Below are positions 32,035-38,678 of a stretch of 38,678 nt of DNA, one piece after another. Source of the stretch: Thermoplasmata archaeon (lineage in GTDB: Archaea > Thermoplasmatota > Thermoplasmata > Lutacidiplasmatales > UBA184); assembly GCA_021798195.1 (NCBI GenBank), contig JAJZYH010000018.1, positions 1 to 38,678 on the forward strand, given 5' to 3'. Position numbers and translations under genes: made by a program. Each line of letters starts with the position of its first letter. The stretch's first letter is position 1. The notes under the pieces were generated by a model. The model saw nothing but the letters and a program-made list of their open reading frames with translations, was not told the DNA's origin and made no database searches.

Positions 32035-34767
32035 ATGCCTCGAGAACTCCCCCCCCGCTTCGATCCAGCGTCGCTGGAGCCCCGGTGGCAGCGCCACTGG
32101 GAGGAGAAGGGGGTCTTCCGCGCTCCCCCTGTTCCCCCGGGATCTCCCCACCGGACCCTGGTGCTTCCCCCCCCCAACGTGACGGGGATCCTCCACATCG
32201 GGCACAGCCTCGGAGGCACCTGCCAGGACATCCTGGCCCGCTTCTGGCGCATGCAGGGATTCCCCACCCTGTGGGTCCCCGGGGTGGATCATGCGGGCCT
32301 GGCGACGCAACTGGCCGTGCGCCAGGCCCTCCAGAACCGGGGCGTGGATGCTTCCTCGCTCTCTCCGGAGGAACTCCGAAGGGAGATCGACGGATGGCGG
32401 CGCGAGAAGGAGGAGTACATCCGGACGCAGCTCACCCGCCATGGCTTCTCCCTGGACTGGTCCCGGTACGTGTACACCATGAGCCCGGGCTACAGCCGGG
32501 CCGTGACCACGGCCTTCCTGGACCTCTACCATCGGGGTCTCGTCTACCGGGCGGAGAGGATGGTCCACTGGGACCCCAAGGCCCTCACGGCGCTCTCCGA
32601 CCTCGAGGTGATCCCCACCGAGACCCAGGGGAAGCTGTGGTACATCCTCTACCCGTCGCCCTCTCCCGACGCGCCCTCCCGTGGGATCGTGGTGGCCACG
32701 ACCCGACCGGAAACGTTGTTCGGCGACGTGGCGGTGGCCGTCCATCCCTCCGACGAGAGGTACCGGGGCCTCTCGGGGTCCCGGGTCCGCCTCCCCCTCA
32801 CCGATCGGGAGATCCCGGTGATCGCCGATGACGCGGTGGACCCCGCCTTCGGGAACGGGGCGTTGAAGGTCACCCCCTCCCACGACCCGGTGGACCACGC
32901 CATCGCCCGGCGGCATCCCGAGCTCCCTTCCCGAAGGGATGTGCTCGACGAGCGGGCCCACCTCTCCGGTGAGTGGGTCCCGGCCCCCTTCCAGGGGCTG
33001 GAACGGTTTGCCGCCCGACGGGCCGTGGTCGCCGCCCTCCGGGAGAGCGGGCTCCTCGTCAAGGAGGAGCCCCACACCCACAACGTGGGCTATTCGGACC
33101 GGAGCGAGGTGCCCGTGGAGCCCCGCCTCTCCCTCCAGTGGTGGGTGGACACCCGGGAGATGGGACGACAGGCGCTCCAGGCGGTCCGCTCCGGAGAGGT
33201 GGAGATCCGCCCGGACCGCTGGCTCAACACCTACTACCACTTCTTCGAGGATCTCCAGGACTGGTGCATCTCCCGGCAGGTGGTCTGGGGGCACCCCATC
33301 CCGGTCTGGTACTGCGACGCCTGCGGCCGCTCCGATGCGGCGGACCCCATTCCGGACCGCTGCCCCGGCTGCGGAGCGGCCCCCCTGCGCCGGGAAACGG
33401 ACGTCCTCGACACCTGGTTCTCCTCCTGGCTCTGGCCGTTCGCCGTCCTGGGTTGGCCCCAGAAGACCCCGGACCTCGAGGGATACTTCCCGGTGGACAC
33501 CCTCGTCACCGGGAGCGACATCCTGTTCTTCTGGGTGGGCCGGATGATCATGGCGAGCGAGCACTTCCTGGGAAAGGCACCCTTCCGCCGGGTCTACCTC
33601 ACTGGGATCCTGAGGGATGCCCAGAACCGGAAGTTCTCGAAGCACCTGGGGAACTCTCCGGACCCCCTCCAGCTCATCCAGCTCCACGGCGCCGATGCGT
33701 TCCGCTTCGGGCTCGTCTTCCCGAACCCCACCGACGAAGGAGGAGCCTGGGATCCCAAGGGGGTCATGGAATCCAGCCGGAACTTCCTCACGAAGGTCTG
33801 GAACCTGACCCGGCTCATCCTCTCCGCGCTCCCGGACGCCATGGATCCCCCGCGGAAGGCTCCGCCCCTGGGGCCGGAGAGCCCCGTGCCGGACCGCTGG
33901 CTCCTCTCCCGCTGGACGCGTCTCGTGGGGGAGGTCACGGGTGCCCTCGACGGGGCGGAATTCACTGCGGCGGCCGGGAGGCTCCACCAGTTCCTCTGGC
34001 ACGACATGGCCGACTGGTACGCCGAGGCCATGAAGGAGGCCTGGGCCGGGAAGGAGGGCGAACCGGTCCGCCGGGAATCCCTCGCCACCGCCCTCTTCGT
34101 GCTGGAGAGGAGCCTTCGCCTCCTGCATCCCTTTGTCCCCCACGTCACCGAGGAACTGTGGCACTCGCTCCCCCACGACGGGGAGAGCCTCGCCGCCGCG
34201 GCGTGGCCTCGCCCCGAAGAGGGCCGGGAAGACCCGGTCGCCGAGGGGCAGATGGCCGCGCTGCAGGACATGGTGAGGGGTCTGCGCACGCTCCGCGCCG
34301 ACGCCGCCATCCCGCCCACCCACCGGCCCCCGGCGTACGTCCGGGCCCGGACCCCGGAGACGGCCCAGGTCCTGGACCAGGAGGCGCTGCGACGCATCAT
34401 GGAACGGCTGAGCCGGTCCCTCTCCATCCGGCCCATCCGGGAGGGGGATCTCGTCCCTTCCCAGACGCTCCGCCTGGTCACGCCCGGGTCCGAGATCTTC
34501 GTGGAGGCGCTCCCCGAGACGGATGCGGAGGAGCTCCGCGCCCTGGACCGGGAATACGACCGGGTGGCGGCGCTCCTTTCCAAGGCCCGGGAACGCCTCG
34601 CCCAGGGCTCGTTCCGGGCCCGGGCGCCTCCCCAGGTGATCCGGGAATACGAGGAGAAGGAGAAGGAACTCCAGGAGAGGCTGGACCTCCTCGAGAGGCA
34701 TCGGAAGCTGGGTAAGGAAGTGGCCGGAGACCCTCCGGGATCGCCACCCTCGGGAGGGAGCCCATGA
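32035..34767 (+). CDS. valS: Valyl-tRNA synthetase
   Basis: 910 residues from ATG 32035 (MPRELPPRFDPASLEPRWQR). HIGH motif in PPPNVTGILHIGHSLG; connective editing domain with TTRPETLFGDVAVAVHPSD; zinc pairs CDACG and CPGCG; GSDILFFWVGRM; and the KMSKS-type loop RKFSKHLGNSPDPLQLI. The C-terminal 75 residues (LDREYDRVAALLSKARERLA, YEEKEKELQERLDLLERH) form the coiled-coil arm of bacterial-type ValRS. The loop variant and the arm suggest a bacterial-type enzyme, possibly gained by transfer. It charges tRNA-Val and edits threonine. It overlaps the next gene by ATGA. Confidence 0.96.
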   Translation: MPRELPPRFDPASLEPRWQRHWEEKGVFRAPPVPPGSPHRTLVLPPPNVTGILHIGHSLGGTCQDILARFWRMQGFPTLWVPGVDHAGLATQLAVRQALQNRGVDASSLSPEELRREIDGWRREKEEYIRTQLTRHGFSLDWSRYVYTMSPGYSRAVTTAFLDLYHRGLVYRAERMVHWDPKALTALSDLEVIPTETQGKLWYILYPSPSPDAPSRGIVVATTRPETLFGDVAVAVHPSDERYRGLSGSRVRLPLTDREIPVIADDAVDPAFGNGALKVTPSHDPVDHAIARRHPELPSRRDVLDERAHLSGEWVPAPFQGLERFAARRAVVAALRESGLLVKEEPHTHNVGYSDRSEVPVEPRLSLQWWVDTREMGRQALQAVRSGEVEIRPDRWLNTYYHFFEDLQDWCISRQVVWGHPIPVWYCDACGRSDAADPIPDRCPGCGAAPLRRETDVLDTWFSSWLWPFAVLGWPQKTPDLEGYFPVDTLVTGSDILFFWVGRMIMASEHFLGKAPFRRVYLTGILRDAQNRKFSKHLGNSPDPLQLIQLHGADAFRFGLVFPNPTDEGGAWDPKGVMESSRNFLTKVWNLTRLILSALPDAMDPPRKAPPLGPESPVPDRWLLSRWTRLVGEVTGALDGAEFTAAAGRLHQFLWHDMADWYAEAMKEAWAGKEGEPVRRESLATALFVLERSLRLLHPFVPHVTEELWHSLPHDGESLAAAAWPRPEEGREDPVAEGQMAALQDMVRGLRTLRADAAIPPTHRPPAYVRARTPETAQVLDQEALRRIMERLSRSLSIRPIREGDLVPSQTLRLVTPGSEIFVEALPETDAEELRALDREYDRVAALLSKARERLAQGSFRARAPPQVIREYEEKEKELQERLDLLERHRKLGKEVAGDPPGSPPSGGSP

Positions 34768-35495
34768 CAACGACCCCGCGGGATCAGCCCACCCCGGACC
34801 CGCCCGGAACCCTCAAGCTGGTGGCGTTCGACATGGACGGGACGCTCGTCGACGTGCGGAGCTCCTGGGCCGCCGTCCACGACCACTTCCACGAGTCCAA
34901 CGAGGAAGCCCTCGAGGCGTTCATGCAGGACCGCATCGACGACGAGGAGTTCGTGCGCCGGGACCTGGCACTCTGGCACCGGCACAAGCCCGACATCTGC
35001 CAGCGGGACCTCGAGGAGATCCTGGCCCGGGTCCCGCTCATGCCCGGGGCGAAGGAGCTCTTCCAGGCCCTCCGGGACCGCAACATCCGTACCGCCATCG
35101 TGAGCGGGGGCCTCGACGCGCTCGCCCTGCGACTGGGCCGGGAACTGGGCGTCGACGTGTGCCTCGCCAACGGCTTCCACCAGGGGGAAGGGGGAACGCT
35201 CCTCAAGGGGCGCATCGACGTGCCGGTGAAGCGGAAGGAGGAGGTCCTCCGCGCCCTCCAGCGCCGCCTCTCCATCACGCCGGAAGAGACCGCGAGCGTG
35301 GGGAACTCGGAGATCGACGTGGGGCTCTTCCGCGCCTCCCGGGTGGGCATCGCGTTCCTGCCGGAGGACGACATCGTCCGCCAGGCGGCGAGCCACGTGG
35401 TGGAGGTGAAGGACCTCACGGAGATCCTGCGATATCTCCCCCTGGACGGACCCCGGGCGGGTCGCCCCCTGCGCCGGGGCCGGGGGAGACCTTAA
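34764..35495 (+). CDS. HAD-superfamily phosphatase, SerB-like
   Basis: 243 residues from ATG 34764, overlapping valS. HAD motif I is VAFDMDGTLVDVRSSW (nucleophile and acid/base Asp), motif II is IVSGGLDAL, the motif III Lys is in VKRKEEVL, and motif IV is SVGNSEIDVGLF, which has Asn/Glu in place of the common GDGxND. The helical cap (EEALEAFMQDRIDDEEFVRR, PDICQRDLEEILARVPLMPG) fits the phosphoserine phosphatase group. Phosphoserine is a likely but unproven substrate. The C-terminal tail is arginine/glycine-rich. The 3' end carries the TATA box of the next gene. Confidence 0.85.
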   Translation: MTTTPRDQPTPDPPGTLKLVAFDMDGTLVDVRSSWAAVHDHFHESNEEALEAFMQDRIDDEEFVRRDLALWHRHKPDICQRDLEEILARVPLMPGAKELFQALRDRNIRTAIVSGGLDALALRLGRELGVDVCLANGFHQGEGGTLLKGRIDVPVKRKEEVLRALQRRLSITPEETASVGNSEIDVGLFRASRVGIAFLPEDDIVRQAASHVVEVKDLTEILRYLPLDGPRAGRPLRRGRGRP

Positions 35496-35498
35496 ATC
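35491..35498 (+). promoter_or_regulatory. TATA box of the aIF2-beta gene
   Basis: CTTAAATC overlaps the stop of the phosphatase gene. Its predicted start of transcription is near 35520, which lies after ATG 35501 and just before ATG 35525, deciding between the two. Confidence 0.55.
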
Positions 35499-35524
35499 GG
35501 ATGGCCCGCCTCGTCACGGCTGTC

Positions 35525-36142
35525 ATGCAGGATTACGACGCCCTCCTGGACCGGGCCCGTTCGCTGCTTCCCGAGGCCGCCCCCTCCATGGAGCGGTTCA
35601 CCGTCCCCACGGCGGAGGTCATGTACGACGGGAAGAACACGGTCTTGAGGAACCTCAAGGAGGTGGCGGACCAGCTGCGCCGGGAACCGGACCAGATCCT
35701 GAATTACCTCGCCAAGGAACTGGGTTGCCCGGGGGTCATGGACGGGCCCCGGGGGGTCCTCAAGAGCAAGCTCAATGCCGATCAGATCAACCTCCGCCTC
35801 CGGGAGTACACCAACAAGTTCGTCATCTGCTCGGAGTGCAAGAGGCCCGACACGCACCTGGACAAGTCCGGCCGCGTGGTGATGCTCATCTGCGAGGCGT
35901 GCGGGGCCCAGCGACCGGTGCACGTCCGGCGCGCCATGGAGGTGGAGAAGCCCAAGACACCGGTGGTGGCGGGAGAGACCTACCGGCTCACCATCGAGGA
36001 CCTGGGGAAGCGGGGAGACGGCCTGGCCCGCAAGGAAGGCTTCGTGATCTTCATCACCGGAGCGAACCAGAAGGGGACCACGGTGAATGCCAAGGTCACC
36101 AAGGTCCTGGGGAACACGGCGTACGCCATCCTGGTCCCCTAA
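35525..36142 (+). CDS. Translation initiation factor aIF2 subunit beta with C-terminal TRAM domain
   Basis: 205 residues from ATG 35525 (MQDYDALLDRARSLLPEAAP); ATG 35501 would add eight residues but precedes the predicted transcript. The eIF2-beta/eIF5 core (MERFTVPTAEVMYDGKNTVL, DQLRREPDQILNYLAKELG) is followed by the zinc ribbon CSECKRPDTHL...CEACGAQRPV. Residues of about 145-205 form a TRAM RNA-binding domain (YRLTIEDLGKRGDGLARKEG, VNAKVTKVLGNTAYAILV). The beta-TRAM fusion is known from haloarchaea and methanogens. The protein belongs to the ternary complex that brings initiator tRNA to the small ribosomal subunit. Confidence 0.95.
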   Translation: MQDYDALLDRARSLLPEAAPSMERFTVPTAEVMYDGKNTVLRNLKEVADQLRREPDQILNYLAKELGCPGVMDGPRGVLKSKLNADQINLRLREYTNKFVICSECKRPDTHLDKSGRVVMLICEACGAQRPVHVRRAMEVEKPKTPVVAGETYRLTIEDLGKRGDGLARKEGFVIFITGANQKGTTVNAKVTKVLGNTAYAILVP

Positions 36143-36154
36143 GGGTTTCCGCCC

Positions 36155-37129
36155 ATGCGGTTCCCGCGGAGCCTGGGGCTCTTGGGACTGTACGTGGGCG
36201 CCCAGCTGGTGGCCCTGGGCCTCGCCTTCCCCTTCATCCACCTGGGATACCAGACCACCGCGAACCCCGGTGCGGTCTCCAACGTGATCCCGTACCTGGT
36301 GATCATCGTAGTGGCTCCCCTGGGGATCCTGTTCCTTGCCGGACGGGCCCCCAGTAGCCTCTCGGTGCTGCGCTACCTCCTCCTGGGCGCCATCTGGTTC
36401 GCCCTCCTCTACACCCTCTACGGGGCGTTCAGCCTCTTCCTCCCGGCCCCCCTGGGGCTCACCACGGGATACACCCTGGACCCGGGTCTTTTGGCCGCGT
36501 TCCTCGTGGCGGACACCGCCACCCTCGCCCTGCTCATGGAGCCGCAATGGTACGTGGTGGATGGGGTGGGCTTCCTGGCCGCGGGGAGCCTCATCGCGCT
36601 CCTGGGGATCTCCCTGGGGATCCTGCCGGCGCTCATCCTGCTCGCCGCCCTCATGGTCTATGACGCCGTCGCCGTCTACGGGACCAAGCACATGCTGAGC
36701 CTCGCCGACGTGGTCACCGACATGAAGCTCCCCATCCTCATGGTGATGCCCGCCCGGGCCGGGTTCGACTATTCCTCGGTGAAATCGCTCAAGGAGCACC
36801 GGGAGTCGGTCCATGAGGCGCCGGGTTCCCGGGAGGCGACGTTCATGGGGCTGGGCGACGTGATCATTCCCGGCATCCTCGTGGTGAGCGCCTTCGTCTT
36901 CCTCCCGGCCCACCCGCTGGCCGCGGGGATCACCTCGAACCTGGGGGTCGCCCTCCTGAGCCTCGTGGGATCCCTCCTGGGATACGGGATCCTCATGGGG
37001 CTCGTGAGCCGGGGGAACCCCCAGGCGGGGCTTCCGTTCCTCAACGGAGGGGCCATCGTGGGATACGTCCTGTCCTACGTGGCCATCTACCACTCGTGGG
37101 GACTGGGCATCCCCTGGCCCCCTCTGTAG
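36155..37129 (+). CDS. Presenilin/signal-peptide-peptidase-like aspartyl protease
   Basis: 324 residues from ATG 36155. About nine membrane helices. The presenilin catalytic motifs are present: YD in MVYDAVAVYGTKHM near residue 170, GxGD in FMGLGDVIIPGIL near residue 230, and a PAL-equivalent GLPFLNGGAI near the last helix. The family cuts membrane proteins within the bilayer; archaeal members (PSH, for example MCMJR1) have this architecture. Natural substrates are unknown. It begins 12 bp after aIF2-beta, so cotranscription is likely. Confidence 0.9.
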   Translation: MRFPRSLGLLGLYVGAQLVALGLAFPFIHLGYQTTANPGAVSNVIPYLVIIVVAPLGILFLAGRAPSSLSVLRYLLLGAIWFALLYTLYGAFSLFLPAPLGLTTGYTLDPGLLAAFLVADTATLALLMEPQWYVVDGVGFLAAGSLIALLGISLGILPALILLAALMVYDAVAVYGTKHMLSLADVVTDMKLPILMVMPARAGFDYSSVKSLKEHRESVHEAPGSREATFMGLGDVIIPGILVVSAFVFLPAHPLAAGITSNLGVALLSLVGSLLGYGILMGLVSRGNPQAGLPFLNGGAIVGYVLSYVAIYHSWGLGIPWPPL

Positions 37130-37175
37130 AAGGGTCCACTTGTGCCGTCCTTCCCATTGCGCCTCAACAAGCAAT

Positions 37176-37721
37176 TCATCCGGGACCTCTGGAACTGCCT
37201 GGAGACTCAAGGATTTCCAAATGCTTCCCTCCCGAATTCAAATAACTTCGTAAACTTGAATTCGAGAGAAGCTCCCGGTCGGACGTGTACAGGGTCCTGC
37301 ATCCCCTACAGGCGAGCGCACCAGCAACGATGAGTGAATCTGCAGGTCCTACGTTCGCCCTTTCGCGAATACCCTTGGCCAGCTCGAGGAGATTTGCTCT
37401 ACGGTCTTGATTGCGCGCCCAGCAAACGACTGCCTTGCCCTGGGAAACCAGATCCCTGAGCCTCTGGAGGGGGTTCAGTGAGGATTCGCCTCTTGACCGG
37501 TGGCTTTCCGGCTCCGAGACGATTTCCATAAATGCCTCTCCTATCGAGATCATGGAGATTCCAACGGGTCGACTCTCCTCATTACTCAGGATCCGCTTCG
37601 CGCCCTTCACCAAGTCCTCATCTCTATCCCCGCCTAGAATCAGGGGAATGAGGTAGGACGTATCTATGTGGCAGCGGTGAGCCCGGGGTGGGTCTTGAGG
37701 AATGATCTGACCTCCGCCCAA
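37176..37721 (-). CDS. PIN-domain protein, probable toxin
   Basis: 181 residues from a TTG start at 37721, preceded at 5 bp by GGAG. PIN nuclease features: N-terminal HIDTSYLIPLILGG (first acidic ligand near residue 20), SMISIGEAFMEIVSE (Glu), ANVGPADSLIVAGALA (Asp), TLYTSDRELLSN (Asp) and a final LEILES strand. All four metal ligands are visible, so it may be an active RNase. It overlaps the upstream antitoxin-like gene by 58 bp, and no ATG or GTG lies between the PIN strand and that TTG. Composition is more AT-rich than that of the preceding genes, consistent with acquisition. VapC-type toxins cut tRNA or rRNA. Confidence 0.75.
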   Translation of the reverse strand: MGGGQIIPQDPPRAHRCHIDTSYLIPLILGGDRDEDLVKGAKRILSNEESRPVGISMISIGEAFMEIVSEPESHRSRGESSLNPLQRLRDLVSQGKAVVCWARNQDRRANLLELAKGIRERANVGPADSLIVAGALACRGCRTLYTSDRELLSNSSLRSYLNSGGKHLEILESPGSSRGPG

Positions 37722-38158
37722 GTGGGCTCCGAAAGGTGAGGCTTGATGGCTCGGGCCTGGCGGAGGGCAATTGGCATGCTGTGGGATTCCTTCCAAATGT
37801 CGAGAAGCGTAGTGAGCCCCTCAAGCAAAGGATCCTCATGATCAAGCGCATCCGCGATCACATCCAGAACGGTGCCCGGGACATCGGTAGCAACCCCCGC
37901 TGCTCGGATGCCGTGATCCTCCAGTTGGTAGTATGCCCGTGCCAACTCGGGTGAATAGGGTCCCATGTGGTAGATGTTGAAGGAGTAGCCCAGTGCGGGG
38001 GGATATCCGAGATGCTTCAGGAGATAGGCAGCCTTCTGGATGCGAAAGCGCCCCGGCTGCGTCCGCATCGTGAAAGGGTGACCGCAAACCTGGGCGACAC
38101 GATTGAGGGCCTTGGCCAACGGGATGAACTGTGCGGCGGCTCTATTATCGTCTGGCAT
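37664..38158 (-). CDS. Panacea/SocA (DUF4065)-like protein, probable antitoxin
   Basis: 164 residues from ATG 38158 (MPDDNRAAAQFIPLAKALNR). The central segment RFRIQKAAYLLKHLGYPPAL, followed by SFNIYHMGPYSPELARAYYQ, has the K/R-IQK..YL....G and W/Y-x-GPY-x-PEL pattern of the Panacea/SocA-like fold. Panacea domains neutralise many unrelated toxins. The gene lies upstream of and overlaps a PIN gene, the order expected for a type II toxin-antitoxin operon. The C-terminal 60 residues are helical and may contact the toxin. GTTATAC boxes 24 and 35 bp upstream act as candidate TATA elements. The assignment is from pattern only. Confidence 0.6.
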   Translation of the reverse strand: MPDDNRAAAQFIPLAKALNRVAQVCGHPFTMRTQPGRFRIQKAAYLLKHLGYPPALGYSFNIYHMGPYSPELARAYYQLEDHGIRAAGVATDVPGTVLDVIADALDHEDPLLEGLTTLLDIWKESHSMPIALRQARAIKPHLSEPTWAEVRSFLKTHPGLTAAT

Positions 38159-38174
38159 GAGGATTCTCGGATTT

Positions 38175-38261
38175 CAATGTATAACGAGCGTATAACCTGA
38201 ATCTATCTGACTTCATCCCCGTAAGATGGAATCTTACTTTGAGACCTCTCCTAATGGCGGG
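38175..38261. repeat. Tandem repeat, copy 1 (87 bp)
   Basis: Starts CAATGTATAACGAG and ends CTAATGGCGGG. It contains iterons GTATAAC at 38179-38185 and 38190-38196, spaced by 11 bp, and a perfect inverted repeat GTAAGAT-GGA-ATCTTAC at 38221-38237. On the minus strand the iterons read GTTATAC and serve as TATA-like boxes for the toxin-antitoxin operon. On the plus strand they could drive a short RNA that begins near the hairpin. Confidence 0.85.
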
Positions 38262-38347
38262 CAATGTATAACGAGTGTATAACTTGAATCTATCTAACCA
38301 TATCCCGTGGGATGCCATCTCATTCTGAGACCTTTTCTGATGGTGGG
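38262..38347. repeat. Tandem repeat, copy 2 (86 bp)
   Basis: Directly abuts copy 1. The left third is nearly identical, with iterons at 38266-38272 and 38277-38283. The right part diverges but keeps the layout and the GAGACC segment. The hairpin is GTGGGAT-GCC-ATCTCAT at 38307-38323. Compared with copy 1, one A-T pair becomes G-C by two changes and two other pairs become G-U, so pairing survives in plus-sense RNA only. Confidence 0.85.
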
Positions 38348-38434
38348 ACACCGTAGATGCGCGCTTCCGGTGGTTACCTCTCTGCGGTTTCCCCGGCTTC
38401 CATGGTCGTAACGACCACGCAACCCGACCGAAGG

Positions 38435-38442
38435 CTTTTATC
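38435..38442 (+). promoter_or_regulatory. TATA box of the deoxyhypusine synthase gene
   Basis: CTTTTATC is centred about 36 bp before ATG 38474. A CCGGGG-AA-CCCCGG palindrome (38447-38460) lies between it and the predicted start, and TGAGGAG (38463-38469) is a ribosome-binding match. Confidence 0.55.
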
Positions 38443-38473
38443 CATTCCGGGGAACCCCGGTGTGAGGAGCCCA

Positions 38474-38678
38474 ATGGCGAAGCGGCCGGTCCGGGACATC
38501 CGCGCACGGGACCTCACCACCCCCGATGGGATCCTGCGGGCGTACGACGCAGCCCAGGGCTTCTCGGCGAAGGAGGTGAGCCGGGCCGCCGACATCCTGG
38601 AGACGATGTTCCGCGACCGGGAGGGAACCGTCTTCCTGTCGTTCCCGGCCGACCTCGTCTCCACCGGCACGCGGGGGA
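38474..38678 (+). CDS. Deoxyhypusine synthase, N-terminal part (cut by window edge)
   Basis: The first 68 residues are visible, from ATG 38474 (MAKRPVRDIRARDLTTPDGI). LRAYDAAQGFSAKEVSRAAD followed by EGTVFLSFPADLVSTGTRG is the typical N-terminal signature of deoxyhypusine synthase, including the FLSFPA.LV.TG.RG strand of the NAD site. The enzyme transfers a butylamine group from spermidine (or a related polyamine) to a lysine of aIF5A, the first step of hypusine formation. The catalytic lysine lies beyond the window. Translation-related location (aIF2-beta is 2.5 kb upstream) fits. Confidence 0.9.
   Translation, partial: MAKRPVRDIRARDLTTPDGILRAYDAAQGFSAKEVSRAADILETMFRDREGTVFLSFPADLVSTGTRG

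Noticed and set aside
31987-34770. 927-codon open frame antisense to valS
   Set aside because: It mirrors valS exactly, with low-complexity residues typical of high-G+C antisense frames. ValRS motifs on the plus strand are decisive.
37233-37264. Inverted repeat CGAATTCAA ... TTGAATTCG with a loxP-like ATAACTTCGTA spacer
   Set aside because: It lies within the PIN coding sequence, and the loxP half-site likeness is isolated with no second half.
37142-37333. 63-codon plus-strand frame opposite the PIN gene end
   Set aside because: No motif or promoter is seen, and it is antisense to conserved PIN strands.
38145-38507. 120-codon minus frame across the tandem repeats
   Set aside because: The two repeat copies translate into different residues in their middle parts, while hairpin pairing is kept. 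This argues against coding.
1-38678. CRISPR arrays, rRNA genes, insertion sequences
   Set aside because: I saw no regularly spaced short repeats, rRNA motifs or transposase genes. The only tandem repeats are the two copies at 38175-38347.

Overview
The window reads as chromosomal DNA of a high-G+C archaeon. By eye G+C is about two thirds; this was not computed. Archaeal markers are a thermosome, aIF2-beta fused to a TRAM domain, Pus10, L21e, Rpb4 (RpoF), a DUF655 protein, deoxyhypusine synthase, a presenilin-type protease and an NcsA/TtuA-like thiolase. AT-rich TATA boxes lie about 25 bp before many starts, which suggests many leaderless or short-leader mRNAs. A secreted protein with GLPxGTxW repeats, a DUF6015 protein, and an aldehyde dehydrogenase next to a glycerate 2-kinase point to Thermoplasmatota. 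An uncultured high-G+C lineage is my best inference, and it is not proven.

Layout. 1-386: end of an ABC ATPase gene cut by the window edge. 584-3997 (-): a very large secreted, membrane-anchored beta-propeller/repeat protein. 4020-5000: low-information region with a decayed RelBE-like toxin-antitoxin pair, beside tRNA-Cys (5149-5221, -). 5282-8307 (-): PHP phosphoesterase and MetRS, overlapping. 8636-13485: aldehyde dehydrogenase, an HTH protein with a palindromic operator candidate, glycerate 2-kinase and an FAD oxidoreductase; together they suggest glycerate metabolism (non-phosphorylative Entner-Doudoroff). 13572-14740: small zinc-binding protein and an XerA-like recombinase. 14874-17664 (+): tRNA thiolase, 3-hydroxyacyl-CoA dehydrogenase and a PrsW-like protease, each overlapping the next by ATGA. 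17671-18081 (-): DUF6015 protein. 18082-18622: gene-free, with an unusually strong long-range helix that suggests an unknown structured RNA. 18623-22982 (+): information-processing cluster pus10, rpl21e, rpoF, DUF655, rsmA, then a branched-chain aminotransferase. 23172-24931: ABC exporter pair. 25367-29414: thermosome, a hypothetical protein, class II LysRS, a small conserved-looking protein. 29536-36142: second ABC pair, ValRS, HAD phosphatase, aIF2-beta. 36155-37129: presenilin-like protease.

After 37130 the composition becomes visibly more AT-rich. A PIN-domain gene and an upstream gene resembling the Panacea/SocA (DUF4065-like) fold form a probable toxin-antitoxin operon (-). Just upstream lie two tandem imperfect repeats of 87 and 86 bp. 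Each carries paired GTATAAC iterons and a hairpin whose differences keep base pairing only in plus-sense RNA. This is the most unusual element of the window. A deoxyhypusine synthase gene begins at 38474 and runs off the right edge.

All functional calls come from reading translated sequence and motifs. No database search was run.
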